From the NCBI RefSeq assembly GCF_031851795.1, contig NZ_CP134696.1, positions 6,076,001 through 6,140,000 of the forward strand: 64,000 bases of DNA, in the 5' to 3' direction. Below are positions 35,996-45,614 of this stretch, in pieces; the first letter of the stretch is position 1, and every line of letters starts with the position of its first letter. The DNA comes from Pontibacter sp. G13 (GTDB lineage: Bacteria > Bacteroidota > Bacteroidia > J057). The notes beneath the pieces were generated by a model. The model saw only the letters and a program-made list of their open reading frames with translations. It did not search any database and was not told the DNA's origin. A program made the translations under genes and the position numbers.

Positions 35996-38900
35996 CTATT
36001 GTACCAATATCTTCAAGAATGAGGTCTCTGATTGGAATTCCACAGCAAGCATGTACACGCCAACCTTCAAATCTGAAGGAATATCCACGGGGAGATACGT
36101 GGTCACATCCAGCGGTGAGGCAGGAGCACGCATCACCAATCGGCCATCGTGGGTGTAGAGTTGCCAACTGACCGCCTCTGGTTCGCGCGTAGCCAGATTG
36201 ACCCACATTCTTCCGCCGCGATGAATCGGATTCGGAAATGCCGTCAGCGGAACCTCGGCCAAATCCAACGAAAGCACCTCCGAAAAGGAAGCCGATCCGA
36301 ACAGGTCGATTTGGGCGATTCGATAAAAGGATTCCCCCAACAACGGAATGCCGTCATAGCCTTGATAGCTCTGCTGACTCGATACATAGCCCGCAGCTGG
36401 CAACGCACTCAATGCCTCGAATTCGACCCCGTCTTCCGATCGCTCGATGACATAGGAATGCGTATTTTCTTCTGCCGCGACAGTCCAGTTGAGCCGCACA
36501 TTGGGAGATTCGTCCGTGAGCGTGAAGTCCAGCCAATCAGCTTCGAGCGTGAAAGTCGCCGGATCGAACAAGTCTCGGGAGCGGACGATGGTTTCGTCCA
36601 AGTTGGGCCCCGACCATGAGAGTCTGGCGGTGGCATCTCCGCTGGCTTCATAGTATTCCATGACAAACGGCACTTTGTCCCCGCCATTCAGATCGATAGT
36701 GGCGGTTCTAGTGGTAAGGCCGCTGGACGTCCAATCGTCGATGATCCATTGATCGCGTATTTTGAGCCGCACGCCATCATCGGTTTCTGCTTTGAATTCG
36801 TAGGTGCCACTTTCATCCGGATCGAGGAACCCTTCCCACCGTACGCTGAATTCGTCTTCAGGCATTTCAAGCGAAGGGGCCGCTGATCCCCATTCGAAGA
36901 GAATCGCCGTATCCAATCGCGAGAATACCACCGAATCAAATCCAATTCCTGCAAAATAGGACCCTCGGATTCCTTGTCCCACCTCTGCCGGATCGGCTAC
37001 CTCAAAGCGAATCTCCAAAGGCTCCGCAGCTCGATGGAGGCTATCCCCAGGTTGGAGGACGTGAATTTCCACAATACCGGGCGTGCCGTCCAGGGTGACG
37101 CGGCTGGCAGTAAGGCTCGCGGGCCCAGAGATCCATTGGAATTCCACGGGCAAACCGCTGGAAGCTTGTGCCAATAGGAAGAAATCAGGATCAGTCATCA
37201 GCTTGAATCCAACTGGAAGCGCCGCGATCAATTGCTTGAGTTTGCCTGCTGGAGGATAGAGAAAATCCGCAGGTATGAGCTCGTAAGGCTGACTTTCGCT
37301 CTCCCAGTAGAGCGATGTTTTGGCACTGCCAGTCTGATCGCGGTATTCGAGAACGATGTCTACTTTTTGTCCGGAGATCAAGGCCGTACTCCCCAGATAG
37401 GTTTGATTTCCCGTGAGGTTCCACGCATCGATCAGCAATTGTCCATCCACCCAAAGGCGAATGCCTCCATCTGCGGTGACGGTAAAGTCATACGTCTCGG
37501 AAAATACGGGAAGCAATTGACCTTCCCATTTCACCGCAAAATCATCTGTTGGAGTTCCCAAGAAAGGGCTTCCCTGTCCCCAAATGAAGTCCACCCTCGA
37601 ATCGATCCGCTGAAAGAGCGTGTCGGTCTGCGAAGCATCTGCAAAGTAAGTTCCGCGCAGGCCTGTACCCAATTCCTCGGGAGCGCTCGTCATGTTCATG
37701 ATCCATTCCACGATGAGGTTGACGCCTGCCGTATCAACCTTGCGCTTGGCGATTGGGGGCATCCCTACTCCCTCTCTGGTGGATTTGAGGCGCTGATACA
37801 GCAAGGATTTGGCTGTGTCTTGTGGGACAATCAGTTTGGCGCCCTCGATCCCGAGATCATTGGAGACTGGCTCGCCAAAGAGTTTCTGAGCAAATAACGG
37901 GACATTCAACCGCGCGTCGAATTCACTGCGGTTGGCAGTTCCGGGGCGGTGGCAGGAGCTACAGTTGGCATCGAGATAGGACCGGGCACGGAATTCCAAT
38001 GACTGGCTGGTATCGTCGGATTTGGCGGAGGTCAGGTAGGTCGCAGTGTCTTGCAGGGAAATGGAACTCTCGAACCAATCCAAGAACTCATAGGTCTCCA
38101 GCTGATGTCCGCTCCTGCCGGAGGATGGGTAGAACGCATGGCCATTGAGCTGACGCGTATGGGGTCCTAGTACCTGTTTGGCGGCTACATTGTGGCAGAC
38201 GAGGCAGGTGGAACGGTCGGGGTATTCCCAGATTTGCTGACGAGTCCCAGTCGCGGTGGCGATGGACAACGTGTCAAATGCACCGCCCCCGAGTAGCTCA
38301 GCATCGGTTTGCGCATCATTCCATTTGTAGGTCAGGCCATAGTACAGACCATCGGACCCGTGTACCATAAATCGGGTTTCCAGCTTCTTGCGAATGGCGG
38401 GATTTTGTTCATCCAGTTCCATTTCGAAGTGCTTGATAAACACGGTTCCTTCCGGAAAACTCCATTCCTGATTCTCCGAAAAAGCGATCTGCTCGCTCGG
38501 ATCATCATGTACGCCATCATTGGGCAGGACAATCCATCGCGTTTTGACGGCTTGATCTGACCAGAATGGGACATTCATTTCGTAGGGGATGATTCCCAAT
38601 GCAGGGGTCATGGTCGTCAAATCCGAAAAGGCGCCTGTGGCCGACAACCATTGAGGGGCGGATTCGGTCGTGGAGGAGGCTTTGAGGGTGTAAATTTCCG
38701 ACCCTTCCCCTTGGCCCATGAGGTAGAGTTCGCCGGCAGCATCGGTCCCAAAACTGACGAGGTTCCCGGGAGAGAATGACCCCATCAATTCCTTGGTGGA
38801 AGTACCTGTTCCTGCGTCATAATCCACAGACCAGAGCTTCCCGGTTACGTAATCTCCACATACATACTTGCCCACCAAACTGGGAAACTTACTCCCGCGA

Positions 38901-40045
38901 TAGACATAGCCCCCGATGATGGATTGGGCGTCGCTTCTGCCAAAATCCAAGACAGGTTCTGTCAATGTTCCCACCAATTCAGCCGGCTCTTCCCAAGGGC
39001 CAGAATAAGTCCCTTCGCGAAAAGGCCATCCGTAATTGGCACCGATCTTCACGATGTTCAGTTCGTCCCTTTTGTAATCGCCGATTTCTCCGATCCATAG
39101 CTGTCCGGTGACAGGATCGTGGGTCAGGCGGTGCGGTGCTCGATTGCCGATGGCGCAATATTCTTCGAATAGATCCCCATTGGGATTGAGGAAGGGGTTG
39201 TCGTTGGGGATGAAATAACCGACGCCACTGATCTCGTCTGTGTTTCCACTGGCCCCTTGAATGGTCCGGATCGGGGGGTGGCTTCTGGCAGGATCTTGGT
39301 TCACATCGATGCGGAGGGTGCCTCCTTCGAGTGAATTGACGAGATCTTGCGAAGGTCCGTATTTAAATTGATCGCCCAATGTCAGATAGAGCATACTGTC
39401 GGAACCAAATGTCAATCCGCCTCCTCGGTGAGAACCATTGTACAGGCGTAGATTGAGCATGCGAACCTCGCTGGTGGTATCTATCGCACTGGCGCCATCC
39501 GGTACGGTGAACCGGGAAAGCCGCATGTAGCAATTGAAGAATCCGTTGGCCCAAGCTGGCGGATAGTAGGCATTTCGGCTCTGACGGGCACAGTAGAGCA
39601 GGTAGACATATCCCCGATTGGGTGAATTGGGCTGACCATATTCGGGATGGAATGCCATCCCAAACATGCCGCCATCCCACACCATGGCCGTCTGGTCCGC
39701 CAAATCAGCAAAGACGGCTTTTTGAGGATTGGGAGCGCCTTGGTCAAATTGATAGACCATGCCATTTCGCTGGCCCACGATGAGCTGATCGGTTCCCGGC
39801 ATGGGAAGCATGAAGATCATATCATCGAATGTCAGGTCAGGAAAGGCCCGCTCGACCTCCCAAGAGACCACCCCGCTGGGCGTACTCGATGGAAAGACTC
39901 CGTTGAGGTAGGGGCCGACAGGCTCAGCTTGGTCGAGCCCGGAGGACAGGATGGCCATCGGCAATGCGGCACTGATGAGGCAAACGCCCAGCCATGGCAG
40001 CCACCAGAGGCGTTTTCGAGATACAGCAGAAGGTCGGTTGTTCAT
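35996..40045 (-). CDS. PQQ-type sugar dehydrogenase - dihaem cytochrome c - double PA14 - T9SS fusion
   Basis: 1349 residues. After an N-terminal signal/anchor comes a glucose/sorbosone-dehydrogenase-like six-bladed propeller (~55-455; GMFGMAFHPEYGQ, NGSHRGGGLTFG, IGEIGDYKRDELNIVKIGAN). Next is a dihaem cytochrome region with CLVCH at 614-618 and CSSCH at 695-699, resembling the SO2930/HNE_0200-type diheme cytochrome family. Two PA14-like modules follow (~792-932 and ~1024-1152), then a fibronectin-like stretch (VRLNWTVAAEENTHSYVIER) and a T9SS sorting domain (~1267-1349; AFPNPIHRGGRMWVNL). It is predicted to be a surface-attached sugar oxidase that passes electrons to its own haems, with PA14 modules binding glycan. 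The parts are known singly; this order in one chain is uncommon to my knowledge. Confidence 0.9.
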   Translation of the reverse strand: MNNRPSAVSRKRLWWLPWLGVCLISAALPMAILSSGLDQAEPVGPYLNGVFPSSTPSGVVSWEVERAFPDLTFDDMIFMLPMPGTDQLIVGQRNGMVYQFDQGAPNPQKAVFADLADQTAMVWDGGMFGMAFHPEYGQPNSPNRGYVYLLYCARQSRNAYYPPAWANGFFNCYMRLSRFTVPDGASAIDTTSEVRMLNLRLYNGSHRGGGLTFGSDSMLYLTLGDQFKYGPSQDLVNSLEGGTLRIDVNQDPARSHPPIRTIQGASGNTDEISGVGYFIPNDNPFLNPNGDLFEEYCAIGNRAPHRLTHDPVTGQLWIGEIGDYKRDELNIVKIGANYGWPFREGTYSGPWEEPAELVGTLTEPVLDFGRSDAQSIIGGYVYRGSKFPSLVGKYVCGDYVTGKLWSVDYDAGTGTSTKELMGSFSPGNLVSFGTDAAGELYLMGQGEGSEIYTLKASSTTESAPQWLSATGAFSDLTTMTPALGIIPYEMNVPFWSDQAVKTRWIVLPNDGVHDDPSEQIAFSENQEWSFPEGTVFIKHFEMELDEQNPAIRKKLETRFMVHGSDGLYYGLTYKWNDAQTDAELLGGGAFDTLSIATATGTRQQIWEYPDRSTCLVCHNVAAKQVLGPHTRQLNGHAFYPSSGRSGHQLETYEFLDWFESSISLQDTATYLTSAKSDDTSQSLEFRARSYLDANCSSCHRPGTANRSEFDARLNVPLFAQKLFGEPVSNDLGIEGAKLIVPQDTAKSLLYQRLKSTREGVGMPPIAKRKVDTAGVNLIVEWIMNMTSAPEELGTGLRGTYFADASQTDTLFQRIDSRVDFIWGQGSPFLGTPTDDFAVKWEGQLLPVFSETYDFTVTADGGIRLWVDGQLLIDAWNLTGNQTYLGSTALISGQKVDIVLEYRDQTGSAKTSLYWESESQPYELIPADFLYPPAGKLKQLIAALPVGFKLMTDPDFFLLAQASSGLPVEFQWISGPASLTASRVTLDGTPGIVEIHVLQPGDSLHRAAEPLEIRFEVADPAEVGQGIRGSYFAGIGFDSVVFSRLDTAILFEWGSAAPSLEMPEDEFSVRWEGFLDPDESGTYEFKAETDDGVRLKIRDQWIIDDWTSSGLTTRTATIDLNGGDKVPFVMEYYEASGDATARLSWSGPNLDETIVRSRDLFDPATFTLEADWLDFTLTDESPNVRLNWTVAAEENTHSYVIERSEDGVEFEALSALPAAGYVSSQQSYQGYDGIPLLGESFYRIAQIDLFGSASFSEVLSLDLAEVPLTAFPNPIHRGGRMWVNLATREPEAVSWQLYTHDGRLVMRAPASPLDVTTYLPVDIPSDLKVGVYMLAVEFQSETSFLKILVQ

Positions 40046-40189
40046 ATCTTTTGAAAGGTCGAGCAGCTCGGGACGCGCCTGAGATCCATCGTCTCATGGA
40101 ACTTTCCACGCGTGAAGGATTAGAATGCTGGAAAAATAATAAAAAACCGATCCAATTGAGATGATAAAATCGGTTAAGGAAATTTCTTC

Positions 40190-40545
40190 GGGATTCTTGG
40201 AAGGCTTGGCGGATTTGGGCGATCCCCAGCGGATGGTCCATGAATATGTCTCTGGGGAGCATGACCGCTGGGTCGGTCCCTTGCGTACTCGCTGGCGCTC
40301 GGTCTCCGATCCGTGGGCGAGAGATCGCCACCCACGGATCGGAGACGCCTCACCAAGTTCGGCCACTTCAGGCACCTATCGCCGCACAAGCCAGCCGCAC
40401 ATTTGAGCAGGAGCCGGATTACCCACGGGCCGACACACTGCCCGAAATCCGGCTCAGCTAAGGAGAAAGCGCTGTAGGCGCGACACCTCATAGGCGAGGG
40501 TTTCCAACCCTTGACTATGTAGAGAGCGCCCCCCTGTGTCATTCT
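40190..40545 (-). repeat. composite repeat (copy 3, inverted) including long hairpin at 40302-40346
   Basis: This is the reverse complement of the composite at 30650-31005, with few differences over about 350 bp. It contains the hairpin GTCTCCGATCCGTGGG / CCCACGGATCGGAGAC (40302-40317, 40331-40346), an intact GAGCCGGATT...AATCCGGCTC element (40411-40455) and the AGGGTTTCCAACCCTTGACT unit near 40497-40516. Together with 30650-31005 it forms an inverted pair around the 31-40 kb genes. Confidence 0.88.
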
Positions 40546-42537
40546 GAAAAATCTGAAGGGCGGGCCTTTGGCGGGGGATTTATTCAGAATCTAGGGAGGA
40601 ATGAATGCCCAGATCCTGAATCGGCCCCCATCGCATGAAGCCTCTGCAACGGCCGTTCAGGATGACATGATTAGGCTGGATTGCATGCTGCCCCCCCTGT
40701 GTCATTCTGAAAAATCTGAAGGGCGGACCTGTGCGTTGGGGGATTTATTCAGAATCTAGGGAGAAATGAATGCCCAACGCCCCGAAAGATCCTGAATCGG
40801 CCCCCATCGCTAGAAGCCTCGGCTACGGCTGTTCAGGATGACATGATTAGGCTGGATTGCATGCTACCCCTCCCTGTGTCATTCTGAAAAATCTGAAGGG
40901 CGGGCCTTTGGGCGGGGGATTTATTCAGAATCTAGGGAGAAATGAATGCCCAACGCCCCGAAAGATCCTGAATCGGCCCCCATCGCATGAAGCCTCTGCA
41001 ACGGCCGTTCAGGATGACATGATTAGGCTGGATTGCATGCTGCCCCCCCTGTGTCATTCTGAAAAATCTGAAGGGCGGACCTGTGCGTTGGGGGATTTAT
41101 TCAGAATCTAGGGAGAAATGAATGCCCAACGCCCCGAAAGATCCTGAATCGGCCCCCATCGCATGAAGCCTCTGCAACGGCCGTTCAGGATGACATGATT
41201 AGGCTGGATTGCATGCTACCCCTCCCTGTGTCATTCTGAAAAATCTGAAGGGCGGGCCTTTGGGCGGGGGATTTATTCAGAATCTAGAGAGGAATGAATG
41301 CCCAGATCCTGAATCGCCCCCCATCGCTAGAAGCCTCTGCAACGGCCGTTCAGGATGACATGATTAGGTTGGATTGCATGCTGCCCCCCCTGTGTCATTC
41401 TGAAAAATCTGAAGGGCGGGCCTTTGGGCGGGGGATTTATTCAGAATCTATAGAGGAATGAATGCCCAGATCCTGAATCGCCCCCCATCGCTAGAAGCCT
41501 CTGCAACGGCCGTTCAGGATGACATGATTAGGCTGGATTGCATGCTGCCCCCTCCCTGTGTCATTCTGAAAAATCTGAAGGGCGGGCCTTTGGGCGGGGG
41601 ATTTATTCAGAATCTATAGAGGAATGAATGCCCAGATCCTGAATCGGCCCCCATCGCTAGAAGCCTCTGCAACGGCCGTTCAGGATGACATGATTAGGCT
41701 GGATTGCATGCTACCCCTCCCTGTGTCATTCTGAAAAATCTGAAGGGCGGACCTGTGCGTTGGGGATTTATTCAGAATCTAGGGAGGAATGAATGCCCAG
41801 ATCCTGAATCGCCCCCCATCGCTAGAAGCCTCTGCAACGGCCGTTCAGGATGACATGATTAGGTTGGATTGCATGCTGCCCCCCCTGTGTCATTCTGAAA
41901 AATCTGAAGGGCGGGCCTTTGGGCGGGGGATTTATTCAGAATCTATAGAGGAATGAATGCCCAGATCCTGAATCGGCCCCCATCGCATGAAGCCTCTGCA
42001 ACGGCCGTTCAGGATGACATGATTAGGCTGGATTGCATGCTACCCCTCCCTGTGTCATTCTGAAAAATCTGAAGGGCGGACCTGTGCGTTGGGGATTTAT
42101 TCAGAATCTAGAGAGGAATGAATGCCCAGATCCTGAATCGCCCCCCATCGCTAGAAGCCTCTGCAACGGCCGTTCAGGATGACATGATTAGGTTGGATTG
42201 CATGCTGCCCCCCCTGTGTCATTCTGAAAAATCTGAAGGGCGGGCCTTTGGGCGGGGGATTTATTCAGAATCTATAGAGGAATGAATGCCCAGATCCTGA
42301 ATCGGCCCCCATCGCTAGAAGCCTCTGCAACGGCCGTTCAGGATGACATGATTAGGCTGGATTGCATGCTGCCCCCCTGTGTCATTCTGAAAAATCTGAA
42401 GGGCGGGCCTTTGGGCGGGGGATTTATTCAGAATCTAGGGAGGAATGAATGCCCAGATCCTGAATCGGCCCCCATCGCTAGAAGCCTCTGCAACGGCCGT
42501 TCAGGATGACATGATTAGGCTGGATTGCATGCTGCCC
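40535..42537 (-). repeat. REP-like tandem array 3: twelve 163-177-bp units, inverted
   Basis: The anchor TGTGTCATTCTGAAAAATCT occurs at 40535, 40698, 40875, 41050, 41227, 41391, 41557, 41722, 41886, 42051, 42215 and 42378. Units are the array-1 family in reverse orientation, with the same four arms. Unlike array 1, the length varies (163-177 bp), partly because some units carry an extra CAACGCCCCGAAAGATCC-type insert. Spacing of 164-166 bp dominates the right half. No gene is supported between 40046 and 42817. Confidence 0.93.
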
Positions 42538-42609
42538 CTTGCATGAAAAGTAAGCCCTTGTCCCAGGCCCCCTTGGCGATTTCCTTTGGATGCCTTGCAG
42601 CCCGAGCAG

Positions 42610-42654
42610 GAGCCGGATTACCCACGGACCGACGCACTGGCCGAAATCCGGCTC
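42610..42654 (+). repeat. 45-bp GAGCCGGATT palindromic element
   Basis: Terminal inverted repeats GAGCCGGATT (42610-42619) and AATCCGGCTC (42645-42654) flank CACGGACCGACGCACTGGCC. An identical layout is at 40411-40455. Diverged versions lie near 10385-10437, 30716-30810, 54322-54361, 56060-56110 and 59296-59353. It is probably a small MITE- or REP-like element. Confidence 0.75.
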
Positions 42655-42780
42655 AGCGAGATTCCACCTCTGCCGCCGACACATGGGCCTAGGCTGATGG
42701 CAGGCTGGAATGACGTGATGGGATTGGGTGAAATCCGGCTCAGCCAAGGAGAAAACGCAGAAAATGTTGAAACAAAGAAA

Positions 42781-42808
42781 AGCCCAAGAAACGTGCGATT
42801 CTTGGGCT
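42781..42808 (-). terminator. Rho-independent terminator of tRNA-Asp
   Basis: A perfect 10-bp stem AGCCCAAGAA (42781-42790) / TTCTTGGGCT (42799-42808), 8-nt loop, is followed on the minus strand by TTTCTTTGTTTC. It begins 9 bp beyond the encoded CCA of the tRNA. Confidence 0.85.
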
Positions 42809-42817
42809 TGGTGTTGT

Positions 42818-42894
42818 TGGCGGTCCGGACGGGACTCGAACCCGCGACCCCATGCGTGACAGGCATGTATTCTAACCAACTGAACTACCGGACC
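42818..42894 (-). tRNA. tRNA-Asp (anticodon GTC), CCA encoded
   Basis: Read on the minus strand from 42894: acceptor GGTCCGG pairs with CCGGACC; the D arm GTTCAGTTGGTTAGAAT; anticodon stem-loop ATGCCTGTCACGCAT, giving anticodon GTC; T arm with GGGTTCGAGTCCC; discriminator G and an encoded CCA (42820-42818). The body is 74 nt plus CCA. A terminator follows. Confidence 0.95.
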
Positions 42895-43002
42895 AGTGTG
42901 TCAATGCGATTGCAAAGGTAGGTCTTTTCGGGGATTACGCAAGTTTTTGGGCTGGAAAATTTGAAACTCGATGTTTCTTAATTGATAATCAGGAGACTCG
43001 GG

Positions 43003-43036
43003 TTGAAAGTTTTTTTCGATGAAGTTTGTATATTGG
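43003..43036 (+). promoter_or_regulatory. candidate promoter of recQ
   Basis: TTG at 43003 and TATATTGG at 43029-43036 (seven of eight to the Bacteroidota TAnnTTTG box), 23 bp apart. This placement puts transcription start near 43043 and favours the ATG at 43107 over earlier in-frame starts. Confidence 0.4.
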
Positions 43037-43106
43037 ATATGCACGAGATCGGGGATATTCCGATTTTCTCCTCCTTCCCATATCCCGCGGCATCAATCTC
43101 GAAAAA

Positions 43107-45035
43107 ATGCCGACCTTTGTCCCCATGCGGGATCCCAAAGCTGTATTGAAGGCCCATTGGGGCTATGATGAATTCCGGCCGATGCAGGCGGATATCGTTC
43201 AGAGCGTCCTCGATGGTCAGGATACCCTGGCGCTGCTTCCCACGGGTGGCGGGAAATCCATCTGTTTTCAGGTGCCTGCCATGTGCCTCGACGGTATGGC
43301 TATTGTCATTTCTCCACTGATCGCTCTGATGAAGGATCAGGTCGAGCGACTCAACCAATTGGGCATTCCAGCAACCTATATCAACAGTGCGATGTCCAAA
43401 TCCCAAGTGGATCTCAAGCTCCAAGGGGCGATGGATGGCCTGTATAAATTCCTGTACCTCGCGCCTGAGCGCATCCAATCGGACATGTTCAAGATGCGGC
43501 TGCCACAGATGCAGGTTTCACGACTGATCGTGGACGAGGCGCATTGTATCTCGCAGTGGGGCTATGATTTTCGCCCTGCTTATCGGCAGATTGCCGAGAT
43601 CCGAGAGGTATTTCCGGATTTGCCAATAGCCGCTTTCACTGCCACAGCCACCAAGTTTGTTCAGGAGGATACCATCGAGCAATTGGGGATGCGGCAGCCC
43701 AAAGTATTTCGGGGGAAATTTCGACGGGACAATGTGCGATTTTTTGTGCTGGACGATGAGCAAGTCATTGTTCGTACCCTTGAAATCATTCAGCGGACCG
43801 AAGGAAGTGGAATCGTCTACGTCCGTACGCGTAAGCTGGCCGAGCGAATCCGGGATGTGCTGCGACGGGAACAGATTTCGGCAGGAGCCTATCATGGTGG
43901 CATGCTGAACTCAGAGCGGGCACACATTCAACAAGAATGGGTCGAAAACCGCCTGCGGATTATGGTGGCCACCAATGCCTTCGGGATGGGAATCGACAAG
44001 CCAGATGTTCGATTTGTGATCCACTACAATCTGCCTTTAGACCTAGAAAGCTACTATCAGGAGGCGGGTAGGGGAGGGCGTGATGGCGAGCAGGCCATGG
44101 CCATTGCCTTCAATAACCCCATTGACCTAGCCCAGATGAAAGAATGGCAAGCGCAAAAATATCCCAGTTGGGACGCTGTCCAGAAGGTTTATCGGGGGCT
44201 GATGGATCGATATCGTGTGCCATTCGACCAGATTCCCTTCAACTGGCACGAGGTGGAATTTGGAGCTATGTCCGCACAGTGGGAAGTGTCCGTTCGAGAT
44301 GTGTTTGCGGTGTTGCGAATCCTCCATCTGGAAGGATTCATTCATTTTCAGGAAGATCGGGAGGATAAGGCTTCCTTATTCATGAAAGCGGGTCCGAGTG
44401 AATTGGTGCTTTTTCGGCGGCAAAATCCAGCCATGCACGAGTTGGTGGAATTCATTTTGAGGACAGCTGGTGGGGTGGTGTATGCCCAAGAGGTCAAATT
44501 CTCACCCGGCTTATGGGCCAATAAATTGAGGATTTCTGCAGAAAAACTCGATGCGGGTATGCGAAGACTGGAGCAGTTTGGGATTCTCAGCTATGAGCCC
44601 GCAACCAGTAAACCCTCCTTGAAATTCTTGAAACCACAGATTCGACTGACTCAGTCCAGCCTGAACTGGCCTTTGTACCAATTTCTCAAGCAGGAGGGAG
44701 ACAAGCGATTGGCCAAGATCGAAGATTATATGACCCAGCGGAAAACTTGCCGTGCCCAGATCTTGGAGACCTATTTTGGGGCCAAGGATGGTGAACCGTG
44801 TGGGGTTTGCGATGTGTGCATGAATCGTCGTAAGGGAAAATTGACCCAGACCGATGAAAAGCTGATTAGGAAGGAGATTTGGGAAAAGCTCGGAGAGGAG
44901 ACATGGGATTTTGGGCGATTTATCCACCTTGTTACCCAAGGAACAACTGAGCAACGCGAATCCATTCTTCGCGATATGGTGGACAAGAAGTGGATCAAGG
45001 TAGATGGTAGGGGACGAATTCTTAGGGGCAAATAA
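43107..45035 (+). CDS. recQ: RecQ-family ATP-dependent DNA helicase
   Basis: 642 residues from the ATG at 43107; the frame is open to 43026 but a predicted promoter lies in that stretch. Motif 0 is FRPMQADIVQ, Walker A is PTGGGKS near residue 50, motif II is DEAHCISQWGYDFRPAY near 143, and motif VI is QEAGRGGRDGE. The zinc-binding site is C548, C565, C568, C571 (CX16CX2CX2C), the RecQ pattern. An extra ~200 residues of winged-helix-like sequence sit between the helicase core and the zinc site, as in the long Bacteroidota form, and no HRDC domain is evident. It unwinds recombination and fork intermediates in a 3'-5' direction. It converges with the next gene, 2 bp apart. Confidence 0.94.
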   Translation: MPTFVPMRDPKAVLKAHWGYDEFRPMQADIVQSVLDGQDTLALLPTGGGKSICFQVPAMCLDGMAIVISPLIALMKDQVERLNQLGIPATYINSAMSKSQVDLKLQGAMDGLYKFLYLAPERIQSDMFKMRLPQMQVSRLIVDEAHCISQWGYDFRPAYRQIAEIREVFPDLPIAAFTATATKFVQEDTIEQLGMRQPKVFRGKFRRDNVRFFVLDDEQVIVRTLEIIQRTEGSGIVYVRTRKLAERIRDVLRREQISAGAYHGGMLNSERAHIQQEWVENRLRIMVATNAFGMGIDKPDVRFVIHYNLPLDLESYYQEAGRGGRDGEQAMAIAFNNPIDLAQMKEWQAQKYPSWDAVQKVYRGLMDRYRVPFDQIPFNWHEVEFGAMSAQWEVSVRDVFAVLRILHLEGFIHFQEDREDKASLFMKAGPSELVLFRRQNPAMHELVEFILRTAGGVVYAQEVKFSPGLWANKLRISAEKLDAGMRRLEQFGILSYEPATSKPSLKFLKPQIRLTQSSLNWPLYQFLKQEGDKRLAKIEDYMTQRKTCRAQILETYFGAKDGEPCGVCDVCMNRRKGKLTQTDEKLIRKEIWEKLGEETWDFGRFIHLVTQGTTEQRESILRDMVDKKWIKVDGRGRILRGK

Positions 45036-45037
45036 CA

Positions 45038-45355
45038 TTAACCCGCTGCTGGGATGCGTACTTCTTTGATCTGGTAATAGAATCCATCGCTGATTTCGAC
45101 AAAATAGGTGCCTGCATCTAAATTTCGCACAATGTAGAGAAAGTGATGCGTCTCATTGAATGCTGATGGGCGTTCATTGAGCAGCATTTTTCCGGACGCG
45201 TCGAGCAGGCGCACCACGGAATCCTTGGGGCGGTAAGATGACAGCTCTAGTTTGTAGGCTCTTTTGACGGATTTTTTGGGAAAAATTTCAAATCCGATGG
45301 AGCCGGTATCTTGATCAAAAGCTGGGGAGATCGATTTTTTCTCTACAAGAATCAT
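45038..45355 (-). CDS. hypothetical protein resembling a T9SS-type beta-sandwich
   Basis: 105 residues, MILVEKKSISPAFDQDTGSI at the start, with no signal peptide. The C-terminal half (SVVRLLDASGKMLLNERPSA, then LDAGTYFVEISDGFYYQIKE) has the strand pattern of secretion-domain-like sandwiches, but the usual NP-xx-DxLxI motif and an export signal are missing. It may therefore be a cytoplasmic relative or a remnant. It converges on recQ with a 2-bp gap and has 259 bp of gene-free sequence upstream. Function unknown. Confidence 0.6.
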   Translation of the reverse strand: MILVEKKSISPAFDQDTGSIGFEIFPKKSVKRAYKLELSSYRPKDSVVRLLDASGKMLLNERPSAFNETHHFLYIVRNLDAGTYFVEISDGFYYQIKEVRIPAAG

Positions 45356-45556
45356 AAAGTCAGGAAAGGTAAAGCCTTTTCACAATTAGCGTTAATTCTT
45401 ACTTTTTCTTACACAAGAACTGCGCCAATAGACAGATGTTTAGAATGGAAGGTCTGGGAAATAGGCTAAATGGACTTAAAAAGATTCGGTTGGAAGGATA
45501 GTGGGGGAATTCGGTTCAATTTCCTTGAGGAAGGAATATGGTGTCCATGAATGAAC

Positions 45557-45594
45557 GATTCCGTCCGGCAAATTAATCAAGGCCAGACGGAATC
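45557..45594. terminator. terminator-like hairpin after the DUF4412 gene
   Basis: The stem GATTCCGTCCGGC (45557-45569) / GCCAGACGGAATC (45582-45594) has a single mismatch. It lies 21 bp beyond the DUF4412 stop. No clear T-run is seen on the minus strand. Confidence 0.5.
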
Positions 45595-45614
45595 GCCAAA
45601 TTTTCGATAAAAAA

